From Limnohabitans sp. 63ED37-2 (lineage in GTDB: Bacteria; Pseudomonadota; Gammaproteobacteria; Burkholderiales; Burkholderiaceae_C): a DNA stretch of 64,000 nt. The stretch covers positions 925,501 through 989,500 of the forward strand of contig NZ_CP011774.1 of the NCBI RefSeq assembly GCF_001412535.1, given 5' to 3'. How positions within the stretch are numbered: position 1 is the first letter of the stretch; every line of letters begins with the position of its first letter. The notes under the pieces were generated by a model. It saw only the letters and a program-made list of their open reading frames with translations. It made no database searches and was not told where the DNA came from. The position numbers were made by a program, and so were the translations under genes. Below, piece after piece: positions 53,055 through 64,000 of this stretch.

Positions 53055-53068
53055 GGATAGCGCTATCC
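53055..53068. promoter_or_regulatory. LacI-family operator 2 of the gluconate operon
   Basis: GGATAGCGCTATCC is a perfect 14-bp palindrome matching the core of operator 1 with one symmetric base change. Its centre is 110 bases from that of operator 1 and it lies about 40 bases upstream of the LacI start. The pair could loop. Confidence 0.82.
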
Positions 53069-53106
53069 TATCGACCTAGTGGCCCAGAACTTCTACGGAT
53101 AAACCC

Positions 53107-54147
53107 TTGCCCAGCCCCCTTGCTCAGCCCCGAAAACACCGCGCTTCCGGCCGCGTGACCCTGACCGATGTGGCCCGCGCCGCGGGCGTGAGCCCCAGCA
53201 CCGTCTCCCGGGCGCTGCGCGGAGAACGCGCGGTGGACCCGGCCTTGATCGAGCGCGTTACAGCTGTGTCGGACATGCTCGGATACGTGCCCGACCCGGC
53301 GGCCAGGGCCTTGGCCTCGCAGCGCAGTGACCACGTGGGCATCTTGATCCCGCTGCTGTCCAATGCCCTGTTCGTGGACCTGCTTGACGCTGCGCAGACC
53401 CGTTTTCGCGCGGCGGGCTACCAGACCCTCATGGGCGTGACGCACTACAACCCCAGCGAAGAAGAGCAACTGCTGCGCGAGCAATTGCTGCACCGCCCGG
53501 CGGGCTTGCTGGTGACCGGGCTGGACCACAACCCGGCCACTCGCCAGCTGATGGCCCGCAGCCAGGTGCCCTGCGTGCACCTGATGGATTTGCCGGCCAG
53601 CGACGGAGAAGCCGTGTATTGCGTGGGCTTTCGGCAAACCGATGCAGGCGTTGCCATGACGCGCCACCTGCTCGCCAAGGGCCGCCGCCGCATCGCCTTT
53701 GCCGCGGCGCAACTCGATCCGCGCGTGATGCAGCGTCTGTATGGCTGGCGTCACGCTTTGCAAGAGGCGGGTGTATTCGACCCTACCCTCGAATTCCTCA
53801 ACCCCGCGCCTTCATCGCTGGCTTTGGGTGGCTTGATGTTCGAGCAAATCATGCAGCAGCGCCCGGCCGTGGATGCCATCTTTTTTTGTAACGACGACTT
53901 GGCCCAAGGGGCTTTGATGGCGGCGCTGCGCATGGGTGTGTCGGTGCCAGATCAGGTCGCGATTGCCGGCTTCAACGACCTGACGGGCAGTGACCAAATG
54001 CTGCCCCCGCTGACCACCGTTCGCACGCCGCGAGCACGCATTGGCGAGGCGGCGGCCGACATGCTGCTCAGTCTGATGCGTGGTGAGGAACCCGAGCAGC
54101 CCCAACTGGATCTGGGCTTTGAGATCGTGCAACGCCAAAGCAGCTGA
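53107..54147 (+). CDS. LacI-family repressor of the gluconate/idonate operon (GntR-like)
   Basis: The 346-residue protein has a DNA-binding head at about 17-65 (TLTDVARAAGVSPSTVSRAL, LGYVPDPAARALASQRSD) and an effector domain to the end (FFCNDDLAQGALMAALRMGV, GFNDLTGSDQMLPPLTTV). The pattern resembles the gluconate repressor GntR/GntH group of LacI proteins. It is divergent from the operon with two operators in the gap. The start appears to be TTG; no better start lies close to the helix-turn-helix. It converges with the next gene with 7 bases between. Confidence 0.88.
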   Translation: MPSPLAQPRKHRASGRVTLTDVARAAGVSPSTVSRALRGERAVDPALIERVTAVSDMLGYVPDPAARALASQRSDHVGILIPLLSNALFVDLLDAAQTRFRAAGYQTLMGVTHYNPSEEEQLLREQLLHRPAGLLVTGLDHNPATRQLMARSQVPCVHLMDLPASDGEAVYCVGFRQTDAGVAMTRHLLAKGRRRIAFAAAQLDPRVMQRLYGWRHALQEAGVFDPTLEFLNPAPSSLALGGLMFEQIMQQRPAVDAIFFCNDDLAQGALMAALRMGVSVPDQVAIAGFNDLTGSDQMLPPLTTVRTPRARIGEAAADMLLSLMRGEEPEQPQLDLGFEIVQRQSS

Positions 54148-54154
54148 GGCGCTT

Positions 54155-55153
54155 TTAACCCGTGCTGCCTGGCCCATGCAGCACATGGATCAAGGGCTCG
54201 CCCCGGCTCAAGCGGCCGATGTTCTCGGCCAGGGTCTCCTGGCGGCGGCGCACCGTGCCGGTTGTCCAGCCCGACATGTGCGGTGTCATCAGCACGTTGT
54301 CCAAGCCCGCAAAATCGAACTTTGACGGTGCGCATTCGCTGTCTGTAGGGGTGGGGTACTGGTACCAGGTGTCGATGACGGCGCCCCCAATTTGACGTGA
54401 TTTCAGGGTCTCGTAAAGCGCGGACTCATCGATCACCGCACCCCGTCCCACGTTGAGCAGCACCGCATCGGGCCGCATGGCGGCCAGGGCTGCCGCGTTC
54501 ACCAGTCCCTTGGTGTTGTCGGTCAGCGGCAGGCTGACCACCACCGCGTCGGCACTGGCCATGAAGGTGTGCAAGTTGTCCAGGGTCCAGCTGTGGTCCA
54601 CCAAGGGGTGTTGAATGGGGCTGCGGTTGGCCACATGCACCCGCATGCCAAAGGCCTTGGCGCGGTGGGCGATGGCCTGCGCGATGTGCCCAAAGCCGAG
54701 CAGGCCCAGGGTTTGCGCCCCCATTTCGGTGCGCAGTGCTGCTTGGCGACCGGCCCAAAACGTCCACTGGCCTTGGCGCAAGTCCTTGTCAGCGCGGACC
54801 AGTGGTACGTGGCGCGTCAGCAAAGCGGCCATCACGTACTCGGCAATCGCGTTCTCGTGCCCAAAGCAATTGGCCAGTGTGCAGTGCGCGGGCAGCAGCG
54901 CGGTCGAGATGGCGTCGGTGCCCGCCGCCGGGGCATGGAAAAGCCGCGCCTTCCGGGGTTGGGGCATGGCGCTGTGCAGCTGAATGCCGATCACCACGTC
55001 CGCGTTTTCATACAGCGACTGCTCGCCCGGTTGGTCTAGCCCATCACTCACATCGCTGATGCGGTGCTGCGGCGAGATCAGTGCTTCAAAGCCCTGGCGA
55101 AAATTGGCCGCATTCTGGCCATGGAAAACGATGTTCAAAGGGGCGGTGTTCAT
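54155..55153 (-). CDS. 2-hydroxyacid dehydrogenase-family protein lacking the usual catalytic Glu
   Basis: The 332-residue protein has an NAD-binding core GLLGFGHIAQAIAHRA at about 150-165, Arg237 in NVGRGAVIDESAL and His292 in TPHMSGWT. The position of the catalytic Glu (the E of DVFxxEP in SerA-like enzymes) is Tyr266 in IDTWYQYPTPTD. The WYxYP wording occurs in a distinct subgroup of the family, so it may be functional with another mechanism or substrate. The gene is on its own, divergent from a cupin gene. Confidence 0.78.
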   Translation of the reverse strand: MNTAPLNIVFHGQNAANFRQGFEALISPQHRISDVSDGLDQPGEQSLYENADVVIGIQLHSAMPQPRKARLFHAPAAGTDAISTALLPAHCTLANCFGHENAIAEYVMAALLTRHVPLVRADKDLRQGQWTFWAGRQAALRTEMGAQTLGLLGFGHIAQAIAHRAKAFGMRVHVANRSPIQHPLVDHSWTLDNLHTFMASADAVVVSLPLTDNTKGLVNAAALAAMRPDAVLLNVGRGAVIDESALYETLKSRQIGGAVIDTWYQYPTPTDSECAPSKFDFAGLDNVLMTPHMSGWTTGTVRRRQETLAENIGRLSRGEPLIHVLHGPGSTG

Positions 55154-55264
55154 GGCGTTGGGTGGGGATGAAAAACTTGGCTTTCAGTCTATGGCACAGA
55201 CCTTGGGTCAAGCTGTTGGCTCGGCGACAATCGGACCTTGTTGTTTTGAGAAAAGGCCCCGGCC

Positions 55265-55648
55265 ATGCAAGCCCTGAAAAAAGTCATTCTGTTCACCGAC
55301 ACCGACGGCCGAGCCCGTTTTCGCGATGAAGAAGTGCCCCTGACCGAGGGCACACCACAAAGCCGTTTGTCGGCCCTGATGGCGGCCAGCGCCTGCCAGT
55401 TACGCCAAAGCCCGGTGGGCTTTCGCAGCACATTCCACTGCACGGGCAACCCGCAATGGCTGTTTGTGCTGGGTGGGCAAATGGAGATCTTTTTGCAAGA
55501 CGGCAGCTCGCGCACCTTTGGTCCCGGTGAGTTCTTTTACTCAGCCGACACCTTGCCCGAAGGGGCCACATTCGATGCCACAGTGCACGGCCACTGGAGC
55601 CGCCAAGTCGGCCCCGACCCCTTGGTGACCTTGTTCGTGCGCGACTGA
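55265..55648 (+). CDS. small cupin-fold protein
   Basis: The 127-residue protein has one cupin barrel at about 45-120, with FRSTFHCTGNPQWLFVLGGQ, MEIFLQDGSSRTFGPGEFF and a late His in ATVHGHWSR. Metal-ligand His/Glu positions are incomplete (Gln-Trp in place of the HxH), so catalysis is doubtful. Binding or regulatory roles are possible. It faces the hydroxyacid dehydrogenase gene divergently across a gap of about 110 bases. Confidence 0.7.
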   Translation: MQALKKVILFTDTDGRARFRDEEVPLTEGTPQSRLSALMAASACQLRQSPVGFRSTFHCTGNPQWLFVLGGQMEIFLQDGSSRTFGPGEFFYSADTLPEGATFDATVHGHWSRQVGPDPLVTLFVRD

Positions 55649-55668
55649 TTTTTGTCACGCCTTGGGGC

Positions 55669-55697
55669 AAAAAAAGAGCCCGCTTGAAGCGGGCTCT
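55669..55697 (-). terminator. intrinsic terminator after rhlE
   Basis: A stem AGAGCCCGC / GCGGGCTCT with a 5-base loop is followed on the minus strand by a run of seven T residues, 21 bases beyond the rhlE stop. Confidence 0.88.
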
Positions 55698-55718
55698 GTT
55701 CATGGGGCAGGGCGCTGA

Positions 55719-57563
<1,845 letters not shown>

Positions 57564-57898
57564 TTTCGGAGCGCCATGTCCGGCGCTGGGTGTCGACTCA
57601 ATCAACTGCTGTTGGCAGTGACCAGTGTGGGTCGACAGGTCTTAGGGTGGGCATGGAAACCGCAGGCGCTTGTTTTGAGCGTTGCCTGGGTCAGGCCCCA
57701 GCAGAAGTGCTGATGCTGGGGCAACTGGAGGCCTCAGCGAGGTGCATTGTCGCACAAAGCGAATCTGGCGCTTTTTATGTGGCTCTGGTTTGGCCGTTGT
57801 CGCTTGTGCGTCATGGGTTCAAACCCCAATTCAAAGCTGACCGCAGCGGCCCTAGACTGAATAGGCAAAGCCGCACACAAACCCCAGGGAGACAGCCG
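57564..57898. other. 335-base gap between divergent rhlE and Bug-receptor genes, with a hairpin
   Basis: No gene is supported here. A perfect 9-bp stem (GCCCCAGCA at 57695-57703, TGCTGGGGC at 57714-57722) with a 10-base loop lies about 130 bases upstream of rhlE. If rhlE has a long leader, as cold-regulated helicase mRNAs often do, this hairpin would be in it. The right part next to 57898 probably holds the promoter of the receptor gene. Confidence 0.4.
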
Positions 57899-58906
57899 AT
57901 GACACAGCCATCCAAAACACCACGCCGCCATTTTTTGCGGGCCTCCACAGCCCTTGCCGCCAGCTTGAGCGGCATGGTTTTTGTGGGCCAGGCCCAAGCC
58001 CAAGCCGCACCCTGGCCAGCCAAGCCCATCAAGATCGTGGTGGCTTTTCCGCCCGGTGGCCTGACGGATGCTTATGCCCGCAATTACGGAGACTACCTCA
58101 GCACCCGATTGGGCGTGCCGGTTGTGATTGAGAACAAACCCGGCGCGGGGGCCATCATTGGCATTGACGCGGTGGCCAAATCACCACCGGACGGTTACAC
58201 CTTTGTCATGAGCACCTCGGGCACTTTTTGGCAAAACAGGGTGCTCTACGCCAAGCTGCCTTACAACCTGGACAAAGACCTGACGCCCGTGACCGTGTTC
58301 CCATCCGGGCCGCTGGTGGTGGGCATCAACGACAAGATCCCCGCCAAGAACATGGCCGAGTTCGTGGCATGGGCCAAAAAGAACCCGACCTCCATGGGCA
58401 CTTATGCACCAGGGTCTTATCCGCACATGCTGGCTGACCAGACCAACCGCCAGCAGAGCACCAAAATCCAGTCGGTGCACTACCGAGGCGAAGCGCCCAT
58501 GTGGCTCGATGTGGCCTCGGGCCAGTTGCAAATCGCGGTGGGCAGTTACCAAGCTTTCAATGCCGTGGCCACCCGGGGCGTGCGTGCCATTGGCGTGACC
58601 GGCAGCTACCGCTCGCCCAAACTGCCCGATGTACCCACGCTCACCGAGCAAGGCAACACCGAAAAACTGGTCACGCTCGAGGGTGGCCTGCCGCTGGTGG
58701 CGCCAGCCGGCACGCCTGAAGCCATTCTCAAACGCATGGCGGACGAAGCCGTGGCTTGGTCCAACACCGAACGCGCCGCCAAACTGCGCGAGACCTTCGC
58801 CATTCCCAACAAACCTAAAAATCTGGCCGGCACCCGCAAAGACTGGGAAGCCGAAGTGCCCGTCTGGATAAAGTTGGCGGTGGATTTGGGCATCAAGCTT
58901 GACTGA
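57899..58906 (+). CDS. Bug-family solute-binding protein with Tat-type signal
   Basis: The 335-residue periplasmic receptor has the signal PRRHFLRASTALAASLSG, with the twin-arginine pattern RRxFLR followed by a hydrophobic stretch and AQAQA cleavage. The mature part starts WPAKPIKIVVAFPPGGLTDA and contains VIENKPGAGAIIGIDAVAKS, standard for Bug proteins. AGGGAG lies eight bases before the ATG at 57899; a longer frame from 57590 overlaps the rhlE start. No TctAB genes are near, so it is an orphan receptor of unknown ligand. Confidence 0.87.
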   Translation: MTQPSKTPRRHFLRASTALAASLSGMVFVGQAQAQAAPWPAKPIKIVVAFPPGGLTDAYARNYGDYLSTRLGVPVVIENKPGAGAIIGIDAVAKSPPDGYTFVMSTSGTFWQNRVLYAKLPYNLDKDLTPVTVFPSGPLVVGINDKIPAKNMAEFVAWAKKNPTSMGTYAPGSYPHMLADQTNRQQSTKIQSVHYRGEAPMWLDVASGQLQIAVGSYQAFNAVATRGVRAIGVTGSYRSPKLPDVPTLTEQGNTEKLVTLEGGLPLVAPAGTPEAILKRMADEAVAWSNTERAAKLRETFAIPNKPKNLAGTRKDWEAEVPVWIKLAVDLGIKLD

Positions 58907-58983
58907 TCGTCTTTGGGCAGGCTCTGTTGCGTCTCTTTGGCCTCCAACAGGAGCCGTCCTCAGACGCGGTTTAATCTCGGCTT

Positions 58984-60087
58984 ATGAACAAAATTGACCA
59001 GATGAGTTTTTTCGGCTTTGAGGCCGAATCTGCCGAAAAACCTGCCCAGCCCGCTAAGGCTTCAAAGTCTGTCAGCCCTCCGGCCTCGGTGGTGACACCT
59101 GCCGAAGCCCTTGCGGTGGCGCCCGACTCCCTTGTTGCCGTGGCTCTCCCAGCGGCGCCCGTAGCTGCACCCTTGGTGGCGCAGGCCAGCGACCCCGAAG
59201 CCATGGCCCAGGCCTTGGCGCAGCACCCCGACTTTCGTGTTTTGCGGCGTCTGGTGCCGCGCACCGACTATGGGCCGGTGAACGGGCAAGCCACCCAGCG
59301 CGTGATCGTGCTGGACACCGAAACCACCGGGCTGGATAGCAAGAGCGAAAAAGTCATTGAGCTGGCCATGTTGTCGGTGCTGGTGGACAGCGCGACCGGC
59401 TTGCCTGTGGGCCCGGTCACGGTTTACGAGTCGTTCGAAGACCCAGGCCGGCCGATTCCGCCCCAGATCACCGAGATCACCGGCATTGACGACAGCATGG
59501 TGCAGGGCCAACGCATCGACGACGCGGCCGTGAACGCCTTGGTGCAAGCGGCCGATTTGGTTGTGGCGCACAACGCTGGGTTTGACCGGCCCTTTGTCGA
59601 GGCGCGTTTCCCGGTGTTTGCCGCCAAAGCCTGGGGCTGTTCTTTTCAGGGGATTGACTGGAAAAAAGAGGGCAGCGGCTCGGCCAAGCTGGAGTTTTTG
59701 GCGTCAGAGCGCGGCTGGTTCTACGACGCGCACCGGGCGCAAGTGGATTGCCATGCTTTGCTGCAGGTGTTGTCCTCGCCCTTGGCCGATGGCCAAACGG
59801 GCCTGTCCCGCTTGTTGGCCGGGGCAGGGCAGAGCCGCTACAAGCTGCGGGCCACGGGGGCGCCGTTCGAGTCCAAAGACAAGCTCAAAGCCCGGGGCTA
59901 CCGTTGGGACGGCGAAGGCCGGGTCTGGTGGTGCAGCTTGGCCTCGGACGCTTTGCTGGACGCCGAGTGCGACTGGTTGCGTGCAGAAGTCTATGGCCAG
60001 CGCAGTGCCCGGGTGCAACTGGAGGCGATGGACAGCCGGGTGCAGTTTTCCAGCCGTTCGGGACCGGTGAGCGAGCGTTCGGTTTGA
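58984..60087 (+). CDS. DnaQ-like DEDDh 3'-5' exonuclease with C-terminal extension
   Basis: The protein has 367 residues. An Ala/Pro-rich, probably unstructured N-terminus (about 15-75) precedes the exonuclease domain with ExoI LDTETTGLD (about 110-118), ExoII VVAHNAGFDRPF and ExoIII HRAQVDCHAL. A C-terminal module of about 70 residues (KLRATGAPFESKDKLKARGY, then RWDGEGRVWW) is found in some DnaQ-like proteins and is not part of Pol III epsilon. It probably trims DNA or RNA in repair rather than acting as the main proofreader. Confidence 0.85.
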   Translation: MNKIDQMSFFGFEAESAEKPAQPAKASKSVSPPASVVTPAEALAVAPDSLVAVALPAAPVAAPLVAQASDPEAMAQALAQHPDFRVLRRLVPRTDYGPVNGQATQRVIVLDTETTGLDSKSEKVIELAMLSVLVDSATGLPVGPVTVYESFEDPGRPIPPQITEITGIDDSMVQGQRIDDAAVNALVQAADLVVAHNAGFDRPFVEARFPVFAAKAWGCSFQGIDWKKEGSGSAKLEFLASERGWFYDAHRAQVDCHALLQVLSSPLADGQTGLSRLLAGAGQSRYKLRATGAPFESKDKLKARGYRWDGEGRVWWCSLASDALLDAECDWLRAEVYGQRSARVQLEAMDSRVQFSSRSGPVSERSV

Positions 60088-60223
60088 TTTTTGCCGGTTT
60101 GTCCGACAAGCTGGGATAATGCCGGGTTGCACACACCGCGCCTGATTCCTTCAGCAGGCATGCGGCGCAGAGCGGGCACGCTGGGGGTGCACAGTCTCTG
60201 CCTACTTTTATTCAGGTTTACAC

Positions 60224-61885
<1,662 letters not shown>

Positions 61886-61903
61886 TCCGCCGCTTGACAA
61901 AAC

Positions 61904-61929
61904 ACAACGGGCCCCAAGGGGCCCGTTGT
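61904..61929 (+). terminator. intrinsic terminator after ettA
   Basis: A 12-bp stem (ACAACGGGCCCC / GGGGCCCGTTGT) with an AA loop lies 18 bases after the ettA stop, followed by TGTTGTTGG (a weak T-rich tail). Confidence 0.75.
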
Positions 61930-61980
61930 TGTTGGTGGGTCAGGCTGGATTGACCGCTGGTTTGTGGCACGCGCTGAGGA

Positions 61981-62346
61981 TCAGGCCGCGCTGTGGCGGC
62001 TCAGGTGATCAAGCACTTCCTGGCGCAAGGCTTCCAGTTGGGGTGACAGCTGTGCGTAGGCTGTGCGCAACTCGCTGGCCTCGGCGTGTTTGCTCATGCC
62101 TTCTACCTGGACAACCAGCTCGACCAGGCTGTCCACACAAAACACGGGCGTGAAGCCCTTGAGCTGGTGCAGGATGCGGTTGGCGGCGTACACCTCACCT
62201 TTGTCCAGCAACTCCTGCAGCCGTGGCAGGTCGTCGCTCAGGGTTTGCTGCAGCGTTTTGAGCAGGGACAACACGCCATTGGCATCACCAATGAACTCCA
62301 TGGCCCGTTCAATGGACAAATAGATGGGCTGAGGTGTTTGGCTCAT
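61981..62346 (-). CDS. stand-alone Hpt (histidine phosphotransfer) domain protein
   Basis: The 121-residue, all-helical protein has the phospho-acceptor His60 in RILHQLKGFTPVF, matching the HxLKG pattern of Hpt domains. Such proteins pass phosphate between hybrid histidine kinases and response regulators. No kinase or regulator gene is near, so its partners are elsewhere. The ATG at 62346 has no strong Shine-Dalgarno but fits the domain start. Confidence 0.75.
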   Translation of the reverse strand: MSQTPQPIYLSIERAMEFIGDANGVLSLLKTLQQTLSDDLPRLQELLDKGEVYAANRILHQLKGFTPVFCVDSLVELVVQVEGMSKHAEASELRTAYAQLSPQLEALRQEVLDHLSRHSAA

Positions 62347-62409
62347 GAAACGATGTTACAAGTGAATACAAAAATCACGTAAGCAAATGAAACGTGTTAA
62401 CTGTGTATT

Positions 62410-63288
62410 CTAGTCAAGCAATCCGGCCAAACCCGTCTCGGGTTCAAAACGTTTATTTTTGAACATCAAACGGCTGGGGCCTGGAAAGGCCGCTTGCCGG
62501 ACCGAGTGCCGCGGATCGCCCGGGTAACAGATGGTGCGGATGCCGTCTTGGTCAAAGGGTTCTGGCTCGATGACGGGGGGGCGGCGGTTTTGTGCCTCGG
62601 CCAGCACGCTTTGGGCATGTGGGTGGCGGCTCAGGTGCACCAAACTCATGATTTGGGGCGGGGCCAACTCGATCTCGCGGTCCCAGTAGCGCAGCAGCGC
62701 CTCGCGGGGCTGGATCCACAGCGCTTCGGTGGCCTCAAAGTTGTCGTGCTCGGCCAGTTGGTCATCGGGCACCTGGGTCACAAAAAATCGGGTGTCAAAA
62801 CGTTTGTTGGTCACCGAGGCCTGGCGAGGTGTGATCCAGCGGCACCAGGGCAGCAGGGGCTCGGTGTGCAAGGCCAAGGCCTGGGCCGCAAAGGCCTCGT
62901 GCCAGCTCTGGCCGCTGCGCAGGGCTTGCAGCAGGGCCTGGGCTTGGGTCTGCGCATGCGGTGTGCAACCCAACAGCACCCGGCACTCTTCATAGGCTTC
63001 GCGCATGGCGGCGACAAACAGGCCCGCGGCGCGTTCTCCAGGGATATCGGGTTCGTTCAGCCTTTGGTTCAAGGTGGCGCTGTCCTGGCTCAGGCGCTGC
63101 AGCCAGGCCGGGTTCTGGTCTTCCAAGTCGAGTTTTCCACCCGGGAACACATACGCACCGCCCAGCACGTTGGAGGCTTGGTGCCTGCGCATCAGCAGCA
63201 CCTGCAGGCCACCGGGGCCATCGCGCAGCATCACCACGGTGGCGGCGTCCAGAGGGGGGGCGGTCAGGATGGTGGTGTTCAGTTCCAT
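62410..63288 (-). CDS. Nudix hydrolase, NUDT7/NUDT19-like
   Basis: The 292-residue protein starts with a short lead and the Nudix fold at about 15-200. The phosphate-handling part is GGAYVFPGGKLD and, after an insertion of about 40 residues, AAMREAYEECRVLLG with the REx2EE core. An insertion before the helix and the ECRVLL wording resemble the NUDT19/NUDT7 CoA-diphosphatase-like group. The C-terminal 60 residues are variable. The reaction is hydrolysis of a nucleoside-diphosphate-linked compound; the exact substrate is open. Confidence 0.82.
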   Translation of the reverse strand: MELNTTILTAPPLDAATVVMLRDGPGGLQVLLMRRHQASNVLGGAYVFPGGKLDLEDQNPAWLQRLSQDSATLNQRLNEPDIPGERAAGLFVAAMREAYEECRVLLGCTPHAQTQAQALLQALRSGQSWHEAFAAQALALHTEPLLPWCRWITPRQASVTNKRFDTRFFVTQVPDDQLAEHDNFEATEALWIQPREALLRYWDREIELAPPQIMSLVHLSRHPHAQSVLAEAQNRRPPVIEPEPFDQDGIRTICYPGDPRHSVRQAAFPGPSRLMFKNKRFEPETGLAGLLD

Positions 63289-63423
63289 GAGGATGTCAAT
63301 CGGGTAACAGGTGGTGCCCGGGGGCTGGTTTAAAGTCCATGCACAGCGGGCTGCAGGGTCATCGGGGTCAGATTAGCAGATGGAACAGACCAGTCCCGTC
63401 ATTCAATGTCACAAGGAAAACAC

Positions 63424-64000
63424 ATGAGCATCGATTTCAAAGGCCGCGTGGCCATCGTCACGGGCGCAGGCGGCGGTTTGGGCAAGCAGCACGCGCTGGC
63501 GCTGGCCGCACGCGGGGCCAAAGTGCTGGTCAACGACCTGGGAGGTGATGTGCACGGGGTGGGTGGCTCGGTGTCGGCCGCGCAAGCGGTGGTCAACGAA
63601 ATCCGCGCAGCCGGTGGCGAAGCCCTCGCCAACGGGGCATCGGTCACCGACTTTGAGGCCGTCAAGGCCATGGTGCAGCAGGCGGTGGACGCCTGGGGCC
63701 GGGTGGACATTTTGGTGAACAACGCGGGCATCCTGCGCGACAAGAGCTTTGCCAAGATGGAATTGGCCGACTTCAAGCTGGTCATGGACGTGCACGTCAT
63801 GGGCGCGGTGCATTGCACCAAGGCGGTGTGGCCGATCATGCAAGCGCAAAACTATGGCCGCGTTGTCATGACAACCTCATCCAGCGGTCTGTACGGCAAC
63901 TTTGGCCAGGCCAATTACGGCGCGGCCAAAATGGCTTTGGCGGGCCTGATGCAAACCTTGTCCATTGAGGGCGAAAAAAACCACATCCGCGTGAACTGTT
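63424..64000 (+). CDS. SDR-family dehydrogenase, MFE-2/HSD17B4-like (3' end outside the window)
   Basis: The frame starts at an ATG preceded by AAGGAAAA and stays open for 192 codons to the window end, so the C-terminus is missing. The N-terminal cofactor site is TGAGGGLGKQHALALAARGA and VLVNDLGGDVHGVG. NNAGILRDKSFAKM and the catalytic TTSSSGLYG..NYGAAKMAL follow. The DLGG and GILRDKSF wording matches the (3R)-hydroxyacyl-CoA dehydrogenase domain of peroxisomal-type multifunctional enzymes and bacterial relatives in fatty acid or steroid breakdown. The divergent Nudix gene is 135 bases away. Confidence 0.85.
   Translation, partial: MSIDFKGRVAIVTGAGGGLGKQHALALAARGAKVLVNDLGGDVHGVGGSVSAAQAVVNEIRAAGGEALANGASVTDFEAVKAMVQQAVDAWGRVDILVNNAGILRDKSFAKMELADFKLVMDVHVMGAVHCTKAVWPIMQAQNYGRVVMTTSSSGLYGNFGQANYGAAKMALAGLMQTLSIEGEKNHIRVNC

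Overview
The window reads like a chromosome segment of a Gram-negative betaproteobacterium, most likely Burkholderiales/Comamonadaceae (a Limnohabitans/Rhodoferax-like freshwater heterotroph). This is inferred from the many Bug-type and TRAP solute receptors, the Entner-Doudoroff pair, moderately high GC and protein style; no rRNA marker is present. I see no tRNA, rRNA, CRISPR array, insertion sequence or phage gene. Genes are densely packed and many neighbours overlap by ATGA.

Layout. 0-3.6 kb: end of a transglutaminase-type protein, glutaryl-CoA dehydrogenase with a divergent LysR regulator, and msrA. 3.6-6.4 kb: a metal-acquisition group made of a small Cys protein, a His-rich exported protein and a ZnuD-like TonB receptor. 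6.5-23.4 kb: the main point of interest, a complete organosulfonate locus. It has HpsN, SuyAB, a ComC-type sulfolactate dehydrogenase, a YeiH-type exporter, two further dehydrogenases, a SerC-like aminotransferase with altered phosphate-site residues, a taurine-type ABC importer with two different permeases, an orphan Bug receptor, and GntR and LacI regulators. The expected flow is 2,3-dihydroxypropane-1-sulfonate (DHPS) -> (R)-sulfolactate -> pyruvate + sulfite, possibly with L-cysteate entering through sulfopyruvate. Two 14-bp LacI-type operator candidates lie in front of the importer. 23.4-25 kb: pdxH, chaC and a small membrane protein.

25-27.7 kb: edd-eda (Entner-Doudoroff) behind a HexR-like box. 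27.7-33.6 kb: an operon with SDR, thioesterase, gloA and a protein carrying both signature motifs of halohydrin dehalogenases; then a zinc-ribbon protein/RIO kinase/DTW enzyme set, a VOC protein and a pirin. 33.6-54 kb: a sugar-acid region with dgoA-dgoK-kdgK, a D-serine-dehydratase-like enzyme, a DenD-like dehydrogenase, an IlvD/Edd-type aldonate dehydratase, a FadR-type regulator, a TRAP transporter and an enolase-superfamily dehydratase. It continues with an idonate/ketogluconate/gluconate operon with its own TRAP transporter under a LacI repressor with two near-identical palindromic operators. The gluconate branch feeds 6-phosphogluconate to edd-eda; the galactonate and ketodeoxygluconate branch ends at dgoA/eda.

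54-64 kb: a hydroxyacid dehydrogenase lacking the usual catalytic Glu, a cupin, RhlE-type RNA helicase with an RGG-rich tail, a Tat-type Bug receptor, a DnaQ-like exonuclease, EttA, a lone Hpt domain protein, a Nudix hydrolase and a truncated SDR.

Start codons were chosen by family length and Shine-Dalgarno sequence, so several genes are shorter than the longest possible reading frame. Functions are assigned by motif reading and remembered family sequences; no database search was run.
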